The position numbers were made by a program, and so were the translations under genes. The notes below the pieces were generated by a model, which saw only the letters and a program-made list of their open reading frames with translations, was not told where the DNA came from and did no database searches. Positions 31,167 through 43,568 of a stretch of DNA of 64,000 nt are shown one piece after another. The DNA lies in assembly GCF_003255815.1 (NCBI RefSeq), contig NC_037681.1:59144537-59208536 (forward strand). The letters run 5' to 3'. The DNA comes from Theropithecus gelada (lineage: Eukaryota; Chordata; Mammalia; Primates; Cercopithecidae). Position 1 is the stretch's first letter, and each line of letters starts with the position of its first letter.

Positions 31167-31418
31167 GGCCAGGCGCAGCGGCTCGTGCCTGTAATCCCAG
31201 CACTTTGGGAGGCTGAGGTGGGCAGATCACGAGGTCAAGAGATCGAGATCATCCTGGCCAACATGGTGAAACCACGTCTCTACTAAAAATACAAAAATTA
31301 GCTGGGCATGGTGGTGTGCGCCTGTAGTCCCAGCTACTCGGGAGGCTGAGGCAGGAGAATTGCCTGAACCCAGGAGGCGGAGGTTGCAGTGAGCCAAGAT
31401 CATCATGCCTCTCCAAAA
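31167..31418 (+). repeat. AluS, 3' end deleted
   Basis: Breaks at 'ccaagatcatcatgc', losing the last 50 bp of the body. Confidence 0.9.
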
Positions 31419-31495
31419 AGAAGATAAGTGATTTGCAAATATCGTCTCCCAGTCTCTCTCATTTATTTGTATGTTCTTAACAGTGCTTCTTGTTT
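31419..31495 (+). repeat. L1 remnant continued
   Basis: 'tttgcaaatatcgtctccca' resembles the next part of the L1 3' region after the Alu insertion. Confidence 0.45.
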
Positions 31496-31928
31496 TTGTT
31501 TTTTTTTTTTTGGAGACAGGGTCTCACTCCATCACCTAGGCTGGAGTGGAGTGGCGCGATCCCAGCTCACTGCAACCTCTACCTCCCAGGCTCCGACCTC
31601 CGCCTCCAGAGTAGCTGGGACTACGGGCGCCACCAAGCCTGGCTAATTTTTACATTTTTCTTTCTTTAGAGACAGGGTCTCCCTATGTTGCCAGGGCTAG
31701 TACGGAACACCTGGGCTCAAGCAGTCCTCCCACCATAGTCTCTCTAGTAGCTGGGACCACAGGCACACCCACCACACCCACCACACCCAGTTAATTTAAA
31801 AAGTTTTTTTTTTTTTTTTTTTTTTATGTAGAGGAAGGGTCTTACTATGTTTCCCAGGCTGGTCTGGAACTTCTGAGCTCAGCCTCTCAAAGTGCTGGGA
31901 TTACAGGTGTGAGCCACAGAGCCCCACC
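31496..31928 (-). repeat. Compound or recombined Alu
   Basis: Right arm, a left/right chimeric segment with 'cacccacca' repeats, a 25-T run, then a left arm. Confidence 0.75.
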
Positions 31929-32275
31929 TGAGAAAGTCTTAAAAACCACAATTAAGAGACTTGGTTGAATCCCTTAGCTCCCTTTTAATTTCAATAGACC
32001 CTTCTCTTCAGACCCTTCTGGAGGCTAAATTATGGTCCAGATTGAATTATTCAGATAACTTGAACCTGGGAGGCGGAGGTTGCAGTGAGCCAGGATTACG
32101 CCACTGCACTCTAGCTTGGACGACAGAATGAAACTCCGTCTCAAAAAAAAAAAAAAATTCAAATAAACTTTATTTCTCTGTTCTCATGTATCCCTATTTA
32201 TCTTTGTATTCTGAGTTCCTAATACGGTGACTGACACATAACACTTCTTTAAAATATGTTAAATTGCAATTTTAA
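31929..32275. other. Unique sequence with an Alu tail fragment
   Basis: A 5'-truncated sense Alu end lies at 32057-32157. The rest shows nothing. Confidence 0.5.
32057..32157 (+). repeat. 5'-truncated Alu
   Basis: Only the last 85 bp plus tail. Confidence 0.85.
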
Positions 32276-32590
32276 GGCCAGGTGCAGTGACTCACACCTG
32301 TAATCCCAGCACTTTGGGAGGCCAAGGCGGGTGGGTCACTTGAGGTTAGCAGTTCGGGCCAACATGGTGAAACCCCATCTCTACTAAAAAATACAAAATT
32401 AGCCGGGCATGGTGGTGCACGCGTGTAATCCCAGCTACTCAGGAGGCTGAGGCATGAGAATCACTTGAACCCGGGGGGCAGAGGTTGCAATGAGCCAAGA
32501 TTGTGCCGCAGCACTCCAGTCTGGGCGACAGAGCAAGACTCTGTAGAAAGAAAGAGAAAGAGAGAGGGAAGGAGGGAGGGAAAGAAATTA
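32276..32590 (+). repeat. AluS
   Basis: A/G-rich (GGGA)n tail. Confidence 0.92.
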
Positions 32591-32681
32591 TAAGCATAAA
32601 CATGGAGGGCATTTTTGCAACCCCAATATGGGTCTCAAACTAGCCAAGTAGCAAACGTTAGTTATAAACTGTACAATTGGC

Positions 32682-32972
32682 TTTTTTTTGTTTTGTTTTT
32701 TAGATGGAGTTTCACTCTTGTTGCCCAGGCTGGAGTGCAATGGCGTGATCTCAGCTCACCGCAACCTCCGCCTCCTGGGTTCAAGCGATTCTTCTGCCTC
32801 AGCCTCCTGAATAGCTGGGATTACAGGCATGCACCACCACGCCCGGCTAATTTTGTATTTTTAGTATACATGGGGTTTCTCCATGTTGGTCAGGCTGGTC
32901 TCACCTCAGGTGATCAGCCTGCCTCGGCCTCCAAAAGTGCTGGGATTATAGGCATGAACCACCATGCCTGGT
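32682..32972 (-). repeat. AluS
   Basis: Flank 'ggcttt.tt' duplicated. Confidence 0.92.
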
Positions 32973-33435
32973 GGCTTTCTTGTTAACGAATCAGATTGCA
33001 TGCTTCCGTTAATTCAGTCTTAGTCATGCTTACTGTAAAAAAGGATGGTATAAATATTTATGAGCTAGAAGTAATAGCTACAGCTGGAGTTTGAATGGGA
33101 AGGTGCACAGGTGAATTTCAGAGACAGAAGGGCAGCATTAAAGGAAATGTTCCTAATTACTAATTGTTTTGCTCTTGGTCTATAATCAGTGGATTAGTTT
33201 CTTTACCACATGGGATAGTCCCTTGGTGCCCATCCTATAGCATGGCTCCTGATTTGTAAAGACATCTGTCTTCTAAGGAGCATCGCATGTCTTTGCTGTT
33301 CTTCTGTCTGGTAATCTTACTAATAATCAAGTCCTAAAACAAATGGATTTTTCCAGTTCACACTATAGGAGAAGGGTTACTGGGCCTAGAAACTAAATTT
33401 TCTAATCAGGCTTCACTTTAAACATCGTACAGTCA
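32973..33435. other. Unique sequence, about 460 bp
   Basis: No gene or repeat family recognised. Confidence 0.45.
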
Positions 33436-33750
33436 GCCGGGCGTGGTGGTTCATGCCTGTAATCCCAGCACTTTGGGAGGCCGAGACGGGTGGATCACCT
33501 GAGGTCAGGAATTTGAGACCATCCTGATCAACATGGTGAAACCCCGTCTCTACTAAAAATACAAAAATTAGCCAGGTGGTGATTAGTGTGGTGGTGAGTG
33601 CCTGTAATCCCAGCTACTCAGGAGGCTGAGGCAGGAAAATTGATTGAACCCAGGAGGCAGAGGTTGCAGTGAGCTAAGATTATGCCATTGCACTCCAGCC
33701 TGGGCAACACAGTGAGACTCTTTCTCAAAGAAAACTAACAAACAAAAAAC
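33436..33750 (+). repeat. AluS
   Basis: Duplication 'tacagtca'. Confidence 0.92.
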
Positions 33751-33799
33751 CCATTCTACAGTCATAGCCCTCTAGAGTCATATACTTTAAAACAAAACA

Positions 33800-34098
33800 G
33801 GCCAGGCGTGGTGGCTCACGCCTGTAATCTCAGCACTTTGGGAGGCCAGGCAGGCGGATCACGAGATCAGGAGATCGAGACCATCCTGGCCAACATGGTG
33901 AAACCCCGCCTCTCCTAAAAATACAAAAAAAATTAGCCGGGTGTGGTGGTGGGCACCTGTAGTCCCAGCTACTCAGGAGGCCGAGGCAGGGTAATCACTT
34001 TAATCTGGGAGGCGGAGGTTGCAGTGAGCCGAGATAGCGCCACTGCACTCCAGCCTGGGCAACAGAGTGAGACTCCGTCTCAAAAAGAAAAAGAAAAG
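33800..34098 (+). repeat. AluS/Y
   Basis: Complete. Confidence 0.92.
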
Positions 34099-34293
34099 GC
34101 ATATTGGCCAAAGTCGACTAGGTTGGACTTTGTTCAAAGATAAGGTAACAGTGTGTGTGTGTGTGCATGCGTGTGTTTTAAACATTTTAATGTGGGCCTA
34201 AGTGTGACAACTTAAATTTTGTAGTGCAGAGGTTTAGCAGTAGTAGCATTCACATACAAGTCATGTCTTCACATTTTCAACATAAGTGATTCT

Positions 34294-34598
34294 GGCCAGG
34301 CGCAGTGGCTCACGCCTGTAATCCCAGCACTTTGGGAGGCCGAGGTAGGCAGATCACCTGAGGTCAGGAGTTTGAGACCAGCCTGGCCAACATGGTAAAA
34401 CCCTCTCTCTACTAAAAATATAAAAATTAGTCAGGCATGCTGGCAGGTGCCTGTAGTCCCAGCTACTCGGGAGGCTGAGGCAGAAGAATTGTTTAAATCC
34501 GAGAGGCAGAGGTTGCAGTGAGCTGAGGTCACTCCATTGCACTCCAACCTGGGTGACAAGGGCGAGACTCCATCTCAAAAACAAAAACAAAACAAAAG
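34294..34598 (+). repeat. AluS
   Basis: Duplication 'aagtgatt'. Confidence 0.92.
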
Positions 34599-34820
34599 TG
34601 ATTTTTTTTGTAAAAAGCCAAAACAAAATTTAATGATAGAACATGTTTTTAAAGTAAATGTATCCCTATTCATCTGCGCCAGGCTTTTCTCATTTATACA
34701 TACAATTTCTTCAAATACTTAAGTACTCAGAATTCTTCATAACAACACAATGTACACACAAGCTCTTATTCACACAGTACATGTTTATTAGAGTTGATTT
34801 GGCAGAGATTTTCACTGTAT

Positions 34821-35128
34821 TTTTATTTTAGTTTTTTTGAGACAGAATCTTGCTCTATTGCCCAGGCTGAAGTACAGTGGCATGATCTCTGCTCACTGCA
34901 ACCTCTGCCTCCTGGGGGTTCAAGCGATTCTCCTGCCCCAGCCTCCTGAGTAGCTGGGATTACAGGTGTGTGCCACCACACCTGGCTAATTTTTTTTTGT
35001 ATTTTTAGTGGAGACGGAGTTTCACCATGTTGGCCAGGCTGGTCTCGAGCTCCTGACCTCAGGTGATGCACCTGCCTCAGCCTCCTAAACTGCTGGGTAA
35101 TTACAGGTGTGAGCCACTGAACCCAGCT
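34821..35128 (-). repeat. AluS
   Basis: Duplication 'gagattttcact'. Confidence 0.92.
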
Positions 35129-35246
35129 GAGATTTTCACTTTCTGTAGTCCAAAATATATTTTCATTTTCAGAGATGTCTGTGGACATAATTTACACCTA
35201 ATAGCTATTAGACTTTGTTAGTGATTACTTATCTCATTTTGTTTAA

Positions 35247-35467
35247 AGCAGGGTTTTCTTCACCTTGGTTATATTGACATTTTGGACTGAGTAATTTTTT
35301 CTTTGGGTATCCTGTGCCTTGTGGGATATTTAGCAGCATCCCTGGCCTCTAAGCACTAGATGCCAGTAGCACCTCCCACCCCACAAGTGTGAAAACCAAC
35401 AATGTCTTTGGACATTGCCAAATGTTTCCTGCCCCCTCAAAACTGCCCCCATTTGAGAACCATTTGT
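35247..35467 (-). repeat. MER20-like hAT-Charlie element
   Basis: Read in this direction it shows 'atttagcagcatccctggcc', 'cactagatgccagtagcac' and 'tttggacattgccaaatgt', which is the MER20 pattern reversed, with decayed 'gagaacca' ends. Confidence 0.75.
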
Positions 35468-35490
35468 TTAAAACAAATAAAAACTACATT

Positions 35491-35785
35491 GAGCCGGGTA
35501 CAGAGGCTCAAGCCTGTAATCCCAGTACTTTGGGAGGCAGAGGTGGGTGGATTGCTTGAGCCCAGGAGTTGGAGACCAGTCTAGGCAATAGCAAAACCCC
35601 GTCTCTACTAAAAGTAAAAAAAAAAAAAAATTAGCCCGGCATGGTGGCACATGCCTGTAATCCCACCTACTTGGGAGGCTGAAGTGGGAGGATCACTTGA
35701 GCCTGAGAGGCAGAGATCGCACTACTGCACTCCAGCCTGGCCTACAGAGCAAGACCCTGTCTCAAAAAACAGAAAAATAAAAGAA
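35491..35785 (+). repeat. AluS/J
   Basis: Duplication 'ctacattg'. Confidence 0.9.
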
Positions 35786-35934
35786 CGCCTACATTGTCTC
35801 CTGGGTGAGGAAACTTCTTTATACTTTTTGTATAGGATAGGCCCCCGTATTTGTTAATCTCTATGGACAAATAAAGTCTTATTTGAAAGGTTAACAGGCA
35901 TTGTTGTTAAAATACATTTCAAACTCAAGGATGG

Positions 35935-36134
35935 ACCAGCCTCGGCAACATGGTGAAACCCCAACTCTATAGAAAGTACAAAAAATTAGCTGGGTTCCAG
36001 CTATTCCGGAGGCTGAGGCAGGAGGATCCCCTGGGCCCAGGGAGGTTGAGGCTGCAGTGAGCGGTGATCACACCACTGCACTCCAGTGGCATCGGAGTGA
36101 GACCCTGTCTCAAAAAAAAAAAAAAAAAAAAAAA
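35935..36134 (+). repeat. 5'-truncated Alu
   Basis: Flanks 'caaggatgg' / 'caaaggatgg'. Confidence 0.88.
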
Positions 36135-36477
36135 GAGAAACCAAAGGATGGAATGAAGCAATGCTTGCTCAAAGTGGAATCTCAGGACATAAAGGAAACT
36201 TCTTGGCTGCTATCCTGTCTTTTATTATTGTTTTCTTTTTGTCCACCAGAAGGTTCATGTCTTTTATTACTATAGAAGAAAATCAGACATGGATAATCTC
36301 TATAGTATAAATTCATTCAACATAGAAGAAAAATAATTCCTTCAGGCCATTTTCAGTAAAACCTAGGATGGGGAGGTAGCAGTAACTGCATTTTCTGTAT
36401 GAAGGAATAATTTAAAACACCTCACTGATGTGCTCTTTCTGAGAATGTTTATTAAATAATAATATATCATTATTATT
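36135..36477. other. Unique sequence, no feature seen
   Basis: No feature recognised. Confidence 0.4.
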
Positions 36478-36641
36478 ATTTGAGACAGAATCTTGCTCTG
36501 TTGTCCAGGCTGGACTGCAGTGGTGCGATCTCGGCTCACTGCAACCCCTGCCTCCTGGGTTCAAGTGATTCTCCTGCCTCAGCCTCCCGAGTAACTGGGA
36601 CAACAAGTGTGCACCACCATGCCTGGCTAATTTTTAAAATA

Positions 36642-36681
<40 letters not shown>

Positions 36682-37097
36682 TTTGAGACAGAGTCTCACT
36701 CTGTTACCCAGGCTGGAGTGCAGTGGCCGGATCTCAGCTCACTGCAAGCTCCGCCTCCCGGGTTTACGCCATTCTCCTGCCTCAGCCTCCCGAGCAGCTG
36801 GGACTACAGGTGCCCGCCACCACGCCCAGCTAGTTTTTTGTATTTTTTAGTAGAGATGGGGTTTCACCATGTTAGCCAGGATGGTCTCGATCTCCTGACC
36901 TTGTGATCCGCCTGTCTCGGCCTCCCAAAGTGCTGGGATTACAGGCTTGAGCCACCGTGCCCGGCCTAAAATATTTTTGGTAGAGACGGGGTTTCACCAT
37001 ATTGGCTAGGCTGGTCTCAAACTACTGACCGCGTGATCCGCCTACCTCAGCCTTCCAAAATGTTGGGATTACAAGCATGAGCCACCATGCCCAGCCC
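36478..37097 (-). repeat. AluS carrying a nested AluYR-type element
   Basis: Host arms 36478-36640 and 36967-37097; an (AT)n tract (36642-36664) lies at the junction. Confidence 0.9.
36664..36966 (-). repeat. AluYR-type (nested)
   Basis: Diagnostic 'gtggccggatctcagc'; flank 'taaaatat' duplicated. Confidence 0.94.
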
Positions 37098-37493
37098 AAT
37101 TATTTATTATTATACCTGATTTCTCAATATTGTGTTTGTAGCATATCAGGGATCATTCTAAACGCTGATTTTCATTGCTGGTAGTTATGAGATTGGGCTG
37201 AATTTCTAAGACCACCCCTTAGAAGTTGGCTTTCCAAACAAGTGCCTCAAAATGGTTTTTGTTGCCATTTCTCTCCTAAAAAATTCAAAGAGGTGAAAAA
37301 ATCTAGGTGACTAGATTCTAAGCTATCTCTTATCATAGCTCTCTCAGTTGGGGCCCTGTGTCCTGGTTTATTTAGTCAATTAGCCAGGCATGAACTGACT
37401 CAGGAGCAGCTCCGGGGCTAGCCTAGATGGGGCAAAGAGGCTGAACTATCTGGGGGAACAGGTTGTTCATGTCTGGGTTGCTGCCCTGTATCT
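37098..37493. other. Unique sequence, about 400 bp
   Basis: No gene or repeat family recognised. Confidence 0.45.
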
Positions 37494-37955
37494 TTTTTGT
37501 TTGTTTGGTTTTTTGAGATGGGATCTTGCTCTGTCACCCAGGCTAGAGTGCTGTGGCACAATCCCAGCTCACTGCAGCCTCAACCTCCTAGGCTCCAGGT
37601 GATCCTCCTGCCTCAGCCTCCCCAAGTAGCTGGGACTACAGGCACACAGCACCATGCCTAGGTAATTTTTTTTTTTTTGTATTTTTTGTAGAGACAGGGG
37701 CTTCCTATGTTGTCCAGGCTGGCCTTGAGCTTTTGGGCTCAAGCAATCCTCCCGCCTCAGCCTCCCAAAGTGCTGGGATCATAGGCACACACCACCATGC
37801 CTGGCTAATTTTTTTTTTTTTTTTTTGGTATTTTTTGTAGAGACAGGGGCTTCCTATGTTGTCCAGGCTGGTCTCAAACTTTTGGGCTCAAGCAATCCTC
37901 CCGCCTCAGCCTCCCCAAGTGCTGGGATTACAGGCGTGAGCCACTGTGCCTGGCT
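37494..37955 (-). repeat. Trimeric Alu with duplicated left arm
   Basis: A normal antisense right arm is followed by two left arms: 'gtattttttgtagagacagg' begins at 37679 and again at 37828, a period of 149 bp. The copies are about 90% alike. Confidence 0.85.
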
Positions 37956-38826
37956 GTCTTGTATTTTTTATGAAACATTGATTCCTCTAATTCCTGAGGG
38001 TTCATGAATGACAGGGCATGTGTGATTCTCCAAAAGAACTCCCTTTTTCTGCTCTTTGATAAAACAAATGATTAAAATTTGTAAGACTTGAAAGCCCCTT
38101 AAGTATAAGTGATTGGCTACAAATTCCATCTAAGACCAATCTCTGTGATAAATAATTTTAGAGGTGAGAACTTAGAAACAGCAGAAAGTCTCTCCATGTT
38201 AACGATTCATTGCGGTTAGCTGTTCACCCAGTCATTCCATCGCTTTACATTTATGGGACCAAAAGACACGGAAGAAGCCTATCACTCTGGAACAGTCTGA
38301 AACTATTGCTCTGACGACAAACTGAATGAGTTGTTTCTATGTTGTTTCCATTTAGGGCACCTCTGTACTGTGATCACGCAAGTATTGACTGACACAGATT
38401 CGTGACCAAGATCTAACTTCTGAAAACAACAACTAGCCTTGTATTTATTAACTAGTTGAGTATTTTAAGCAAATTTTACCCCTGTATGTGGGGGAAAATA
38501 AGCTGGAGGAATTATGCTTAATTCCCGTGTGACTTAGGAGGAAAAAGCCAGCCTCTGCCTAGGCTTGTTGAAGCATAATGCAGTGTGAGCATATTCTGTT
38601 GCCTCCAGGAATCCATTATTTATGTGGCAACTGAGTGACATCCACGAGACAACCTCAATAGTGTGACACCCCGAGTTCACCCGCTGTGGGCCTTGCAATT
38701 GGGAAAACACAACACAGACTGGAGTCCCCAAAGAGCCAGCCTGGGCTGTACCTGAAAAACCACATCCTCAGTCTTAATGCCTTACATTTGCTGTATTTTA
38801 ATTTTACAAAGTGCTTTCACAAGATC
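37956..38826. other. Repeat-poor island, about 870 bp
   Basis: The longest clean non-Alu stretch between GEMIN6 and DHX57. No ORF of note. The last part ('tttacaaagtgctttcacaa') looks like a MIR/L2 relic split by the next Alu. Confidence 0.45.
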
Positions 38827-39127
38827 TTTTTTTTTTTTTTTCCCTGAGATGAAGTCTTGCTGTGTCACCTAGCCTGGAGTGCAGTGGCACAATCTTGGCT
38901 CACTGCAACCTCCACCTCCTGGGTTCAAGTGATTCTCCCGCCTCAGCCTCTGGAGTACCTGGGACTACAAGCATGCGCCACCACGCCCAGCTAATTTTTG
39001 CATTTTTAGTAGAGATGGGCTTTCACAATGTTGGCCAGGCTGGTCTTGAACTCCTGACCTCAGGTGATCCGCCCTCCTCGACCTCCCAAAGTGCTGGGAT
39101 TACAGGCGTGAGGCACTGTGCCCGGCC
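38827..39127 (-). repeat. AluS
   Basis: Duplication 'cacaagatctt'. Confidence 0.93.
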
Positions 39128-39520
39128 CACAAGATCTTATTTTATGTTAACCTCTTAGGAACATGTTCAAACCATTGCCCATATATTACCATATGCCTAC
39201 AGATCCACATGCTAGGCTTAGAGTTTTATCTAAATTAAGCTGCTCAGATAATATTAAATAGGAGAATAAAGATCAAAGTTCATTACTTGCCAGGGAGTTT
39301 GAGTTGTTAATAATCTGATATGGAATTTGAGGAGGAAGAAGACAAAGCTCATGCTTTGTCAGTCTATGACCCCTTCGATCAGAATGCTTAGCTCATCTCA
39401 TTTTCTAAGATCTTCCCAATTAGTCATAGTACAAAATAGAAGAGCAGATTCGTTTCACAGCAAGTATTTTATTAATGTTGTTACCTTGCTAGATTCCAAT
39501 AGAAGTAAAACAAATATTTG
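39128..39520. other. Unique sequence, no feature seen
   Basis: No gene or repeat family recognised. Confidence 0.4.
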
Positions 39521-39817
39521 ATTTTGATTTTTTTTGAGACGGAGTCTCGCCCTGTTGCCCAGGCTGGAGTGCAATGGCGCCATCTCAGCTCATTACAACC
39601 CCCACATCCCAGATTCAAGTGATTCTCCTGCCTCAGCCTCCCAAGTAGCTGGGACTACAGGTGCACGCCACCACGCCTGGCAAATTTTTGTATCTTTAGT
39701 AGAGACGGGGTTTCACCATGTTGGCCAGACTGGTCTTGAACTCCTGACCTCAGGCAATCCACCTACCTTGGCCTCCCAAAGTGTTGGGATTACAGGCATG
39801 AGCCATCATGCCCAGCC
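39521..39817 (-). repeat. AluS
   Basis: Duplication 'agtaaaacaaatattt'. Confidence 0.93.
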
Positions 39818-39912
39818 AGTAAAACAAATATTTAAAAAACTATTTACCAGGCTCTCCATAAATTACATTAAATGCTGACCATCTTGTTGAGGGTTAGAAA
39901 TCCTTGAAACAC

Positions 39913-40211
39913 GGCCGGGTGCAGTGGCTCACACCTGTAATCTCAGCACTTTGGGAGGCCGAGGCAGGTGGATCACAAGGTCAGGAGTTCAAGACCAGCC
40001 TGGCCAAGATGGTGAAACCCTTTCTCTACTAAAAATACAAAAAAATTAACCAGGCGCAGTGGCAGGTGCCTGTAATCCCAGCTACTCAGGAGGCTGAGAC
40101 AGAAGAATCACTTGAACCTGGGGGCGGGGGTTGCAGTGAGCCGAGATTGCGCCACTGCACTCCAGCATGGGTAACACAGCGAGACTCCGTCTCAGGAAAA
40201 AAAAAAAAAAA
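39913..40211 (+). repeat. AluS
   Basis: Duplication 'atccttgaaacac'. Confidence 0.93.
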
Positions 40212-40241
40212 TCCTTGAAACACAATACTGCATTCTGATCT

Positions 40242-40537
40242 TTCTTTCTTTTTTTTAAGATGGAGTTTCACTCTTATTGCCCAGGATGGAGTGCAATGGT
40301 GCGATCTTGGCTCATTGCAACCTCCACTTCCTGGGTTCAAGCAATTCTCCTGCCTCAGCCTTCCAAATAGCTGGGATCACAGCATGCGCTACCATGCCCG
40401 ACTAATTTTGTAGTTTTAGTAGAGACGGGGTTTTACCATGTTGGTTAGGCTGGTCTCAAACTCCTGACCTCAAGTGGTCTACCCACCTCGGCCTCCCAAC
40501 ATGCTGGGATTACAGGCGTGAGCCACCGTGCCTGGCC
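40242..40537 (-). repeat. AluS
   Basis: Duplication 'tgcattctgatcttt'. Confidence 0.93.
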
Positions 40538-40920
40538 TGCATTTTGATCTTTCATCATAAAGAAGTAATTTTATTTAATTTCTTATGTCATTATTTTAAT
40601 GATGAGCTTAAGAAGTTTGGTCTTTGGGGCGAGGATATTCTTACTCAATGCGTTATGTCAAAGCTTCCCAACCTTTTTCACATTCTGGCACATCTATACC
40701 ATGACAGTATTCGTGCATCTACATGTGGTTGGAAGTGACCATCCAAGAGCTGGCTTTCCTGAGAAAATCAGTTTCACTGGGTGGAAAGTTTTGCTATTAA
40801 TTATCTCCCAGTTGAGTGCTCTGGGGCAAACTTGTGTTAAACGCTGCAGGTCCACTTGGGCAGATGGCTCTAACTAGGGCGGCATGAGCACCACTGTAGC
40901 ACCAAGAGTGAAAACTGATG
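40538..40920. other. Unique or very old repeat sequence
   Basis: 'cttcccaacctttttcacattctgg' hints at an old DNA-transposon relic. No gene signal. Confidence 0.35.
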
Positions 40921-41224
40921 TTTTTTTTCGTTTTTGTTTTTTGAGATGGAGTTTCGCTCTTGTTGCCCAGGCTGTAATGGTGCAATCTTGGCTCACCACA
41001 ACCTCCGCCTCCCGGGTTCAAGCAATTCTCTTGCCTCAGCTTCCTGAGTAGCTGGGATTACAGGCATGCGCCACCATACCCGGCTAATTTTGTACTTTTA
41101 GTATACATGGGGTTTCTCCACGTTGGTCAGGCTGGTCTCGAACTCCCAACCCAACCTCTGGTGATCCACTCGCCTCGGTCTCCCAAAGTGTTGGGATTAC
41201 AGGTGTGAGCCACTGCTCCCGGCT
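40921..41224 (-). repeat. AluS
   Basis: Duplication 'gtgaaaactgat'. Confidence 0.92.
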
Positions 41225-41253
41225 GTGAAAACTGATTTTTAAAAACTTTTTTA

Positions 41254-41560
41254 GGCTGAGCAAGGTGGCTCATGCCTGTAATCCCAGCACTTTGGGAGAC
41301 CGAGGTGGGTGGATCACCTGAGGTCAGTAGTTCGAGACCAGCCTGGCCAACATGGTGAAACCCCATCTCCACTAAAAAAATAAAAATTAGCTGGGTGTGG
41401 TGGTGCATGCCTGTAGTCCTGGCTACTCAGGAGGCTGAGGCAGGAGAATCGCTTGAACCCGGGAGGCAGAGGTTGCAGTGAGCCAAGAACCCACCATTGC
41501 ACTCCAGCCTAGGCGATAAGAGTGAAACTCCGTCAAAAAAAAAAAAAAAAAAAAGAAAGG
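41254..41560 (+). repeat. AluS
   Basis: Duplication 'aaaacttttt' / 'aaaacttttg'. Confidence 0.92.
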
Positions 41561-41796
41561 AAAGGAAAACTTTTGTAGAGGCTTAATGCAGTTTTCTTCA
41601 TTTCTTCTAAAGGTCTCAGCCTAATCAGTTCTGTAATAGGAGCCTTGTTTCAACAGCAAGTCAGAATTTGGATTCTGTGGGTGCTTGCATATGTATGTTT
41701 TTTATTTAAAGCAATGACATGAATCGATGTCTTTTAAAAATACTGCTTAGAGTCTAAGCTCTTCAATGCACCGAAGCTTAAATATACTTGATAATA

Positions 41797-42105
41797 GGCC
41801 GGGCGCGGTGGCTCAAGCCTGTAATCCCGGCACTTTGGGAGGCCGAGACGGGTGGATCATGAGGTCAGGAGATCGAGACCATCCTGGCTAACATGGTGAA
41901 ACCCTGTCTCTACTAAAAAATACAAAAAACTAGCTGGGTGCGGTGGTGGGCGCCTGTAGTCCCTACTACTCGGTAGGCTGCGCAGGAGAATGGCATAAAC
42001 CCAGGAGGCGGAGCTTTCAGTGAGCTGAGATCTGGCCACTGCACTCCTCCAGCCTGGGCGACAGAGCGAGACTCTGTCTCAAAAAAAAAAAAAAAACATA
42101 TATAT
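41797..42105 (+). repeat. AluYR-type
   Basis: Diagnostic 'gagatctggccactgc'; several small indels; (AT)n tail. Confidence 0.92.
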
Positions 42106-42280
42106 ATATACACATACTTAATAATAATCATTTTGGACAGCTAAGGAGACTTCCTGAAAACTTAACTAAAATAATACCTTGAAAAGTGAACACCTTTCAC
42201 TGATTTCACTGAGATGGTTTTGATTTAGTTTGAATTCTATCCATAGTATGGAACCTGTAGTGACCCTGTCCTGAGGTCCA

Positions 42281-42574
42281 TTTCTTTTTTTTTGAAACAG
42301 TGTCTCACTCTGTCACCTAGGCTGGAGTGCAATGGTACAATCTCGGCTCACTCCAACCCCCACCTCCCAGGTTCAAGTGATTCTCCCACCTCAGCCTCCC
42401 AAGTAGCTGGGACTATAGGCGCCGTCACCATGCCTGGCTAATTTTTGTATTTTTAATAGAGATGGGGTTTCACCAAGTTGCCCAAGCTGGTCTTGAACTC
42501 CTGACCTCATGTGATTGGCCTGCCTCGGCCTCCTAAATTGCTGGGATTACAGGCATGAACCACTGCGTCCAGTC
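42281..42574 (-). repeat. AluS
   Basis: Duplication 'tcctgaggtc'. Confidence 0.92.
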
Positions 42575-43563
42575 CTGAGGTCTAAACAAACATACAAATA
42601 TTTTTTCTACTCAGCAATTTGGGATCCTTCCTGGCCACACTGATAGATGTCCAGGGAGAATGTAAATCCCCTGATGTTTTCCAAAGTGCTAGTGCCCCAT
42701 TAGCCTAAGTGGTGGTTGAAAAGAAGCAATTTCATAGAAAGCATTGTGATGGCTGTAAATCCGATGGCAACCTTTTTGACCTCATCCATGCCAACTCTGC
42801 CCCAGGAATGCTATTAAAATTCTCCTTCGGTGATGAGAAACGTGACCATTGCGTCTGGCTGAGTTCACAGAGAGAGTAAAGATTCCTAAATGTAGAACTA
42901 TGAAGACATCCAGATTGTTCTGCTTTTAAGAATAGGAGTGTTATCAATAAGGCCAGCTTGCATTTTAATACCAAAAGAGAACTCATTCAAATTTTTTTAA
43001 GTTGCCCTTTAATGAGTAAAAATAAAAATCCCTCACAAGTCAAGGTTACTCAGTAGCCAATAGCCTAAAATGAAATTTTATTTTTTCTTGTTCACATAAT
43101 TTTGTTTTTTTTCCCTTCTCTGTTCTGAATTCTCTCAGTTGAGCCTTGATGACAGGGAAAGAAAAAAAAAAAAAAGGCGTAATTTCTCCTCATGCCCCTG
43201 TCTCACCCCAGTAAAAAGTAGGAGAAAAAGCATACACAGATTAAAACAGAATTATATTATACATTCACTTTTGTGTTATCAGGTGAACTTAATTCACTCC
43301 GGAACAGTCACAGAGACAAAGACAGGCAAGCTGGGTTTTAGGCTCTCACCCTTGACACTCCAAATTGTGCTGGGAGTGGCCAAGGCTTTGTTAGAAATGG
43401 CCCTAAGGGTATATGCACTGCCTCAGCTGCCTTGGGCTGCCTGCCCTGGGCTCCTCCACCAGGGCCAGCCCCAACAGGTCTTTAGTTGGAGGTAGAGGTT
43501 CTGCTGTTATTTCCCAGGTGAGCTAGAAGCAGGTGAGTAGCAAGCACTCTCTAAGACTGCTCT
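42575..43563 (-). other. Sequence 3' of the DHX57 stop: possible 3'UTR and flank
   Basis: About 1 kb without Alu. On the minus strand it lies directly behind the DHX57 stop and so could be 3'UTR if the stop-overlapping signal is bypassed. A further antisense AATAAA lies at about 43078-43083. Confidence 0.4.
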
Positions 43564-43568
43564 TTATT
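43563..43568 (-). terminator. DHX57: AATAAA overlapping the DHX57 stop codon
   Basis: On the minus strand, CAA TAA A: the last Gln codon, the stop and the next base spell AATAAA. Whether it is used is unknown. Confidence 0.5.
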
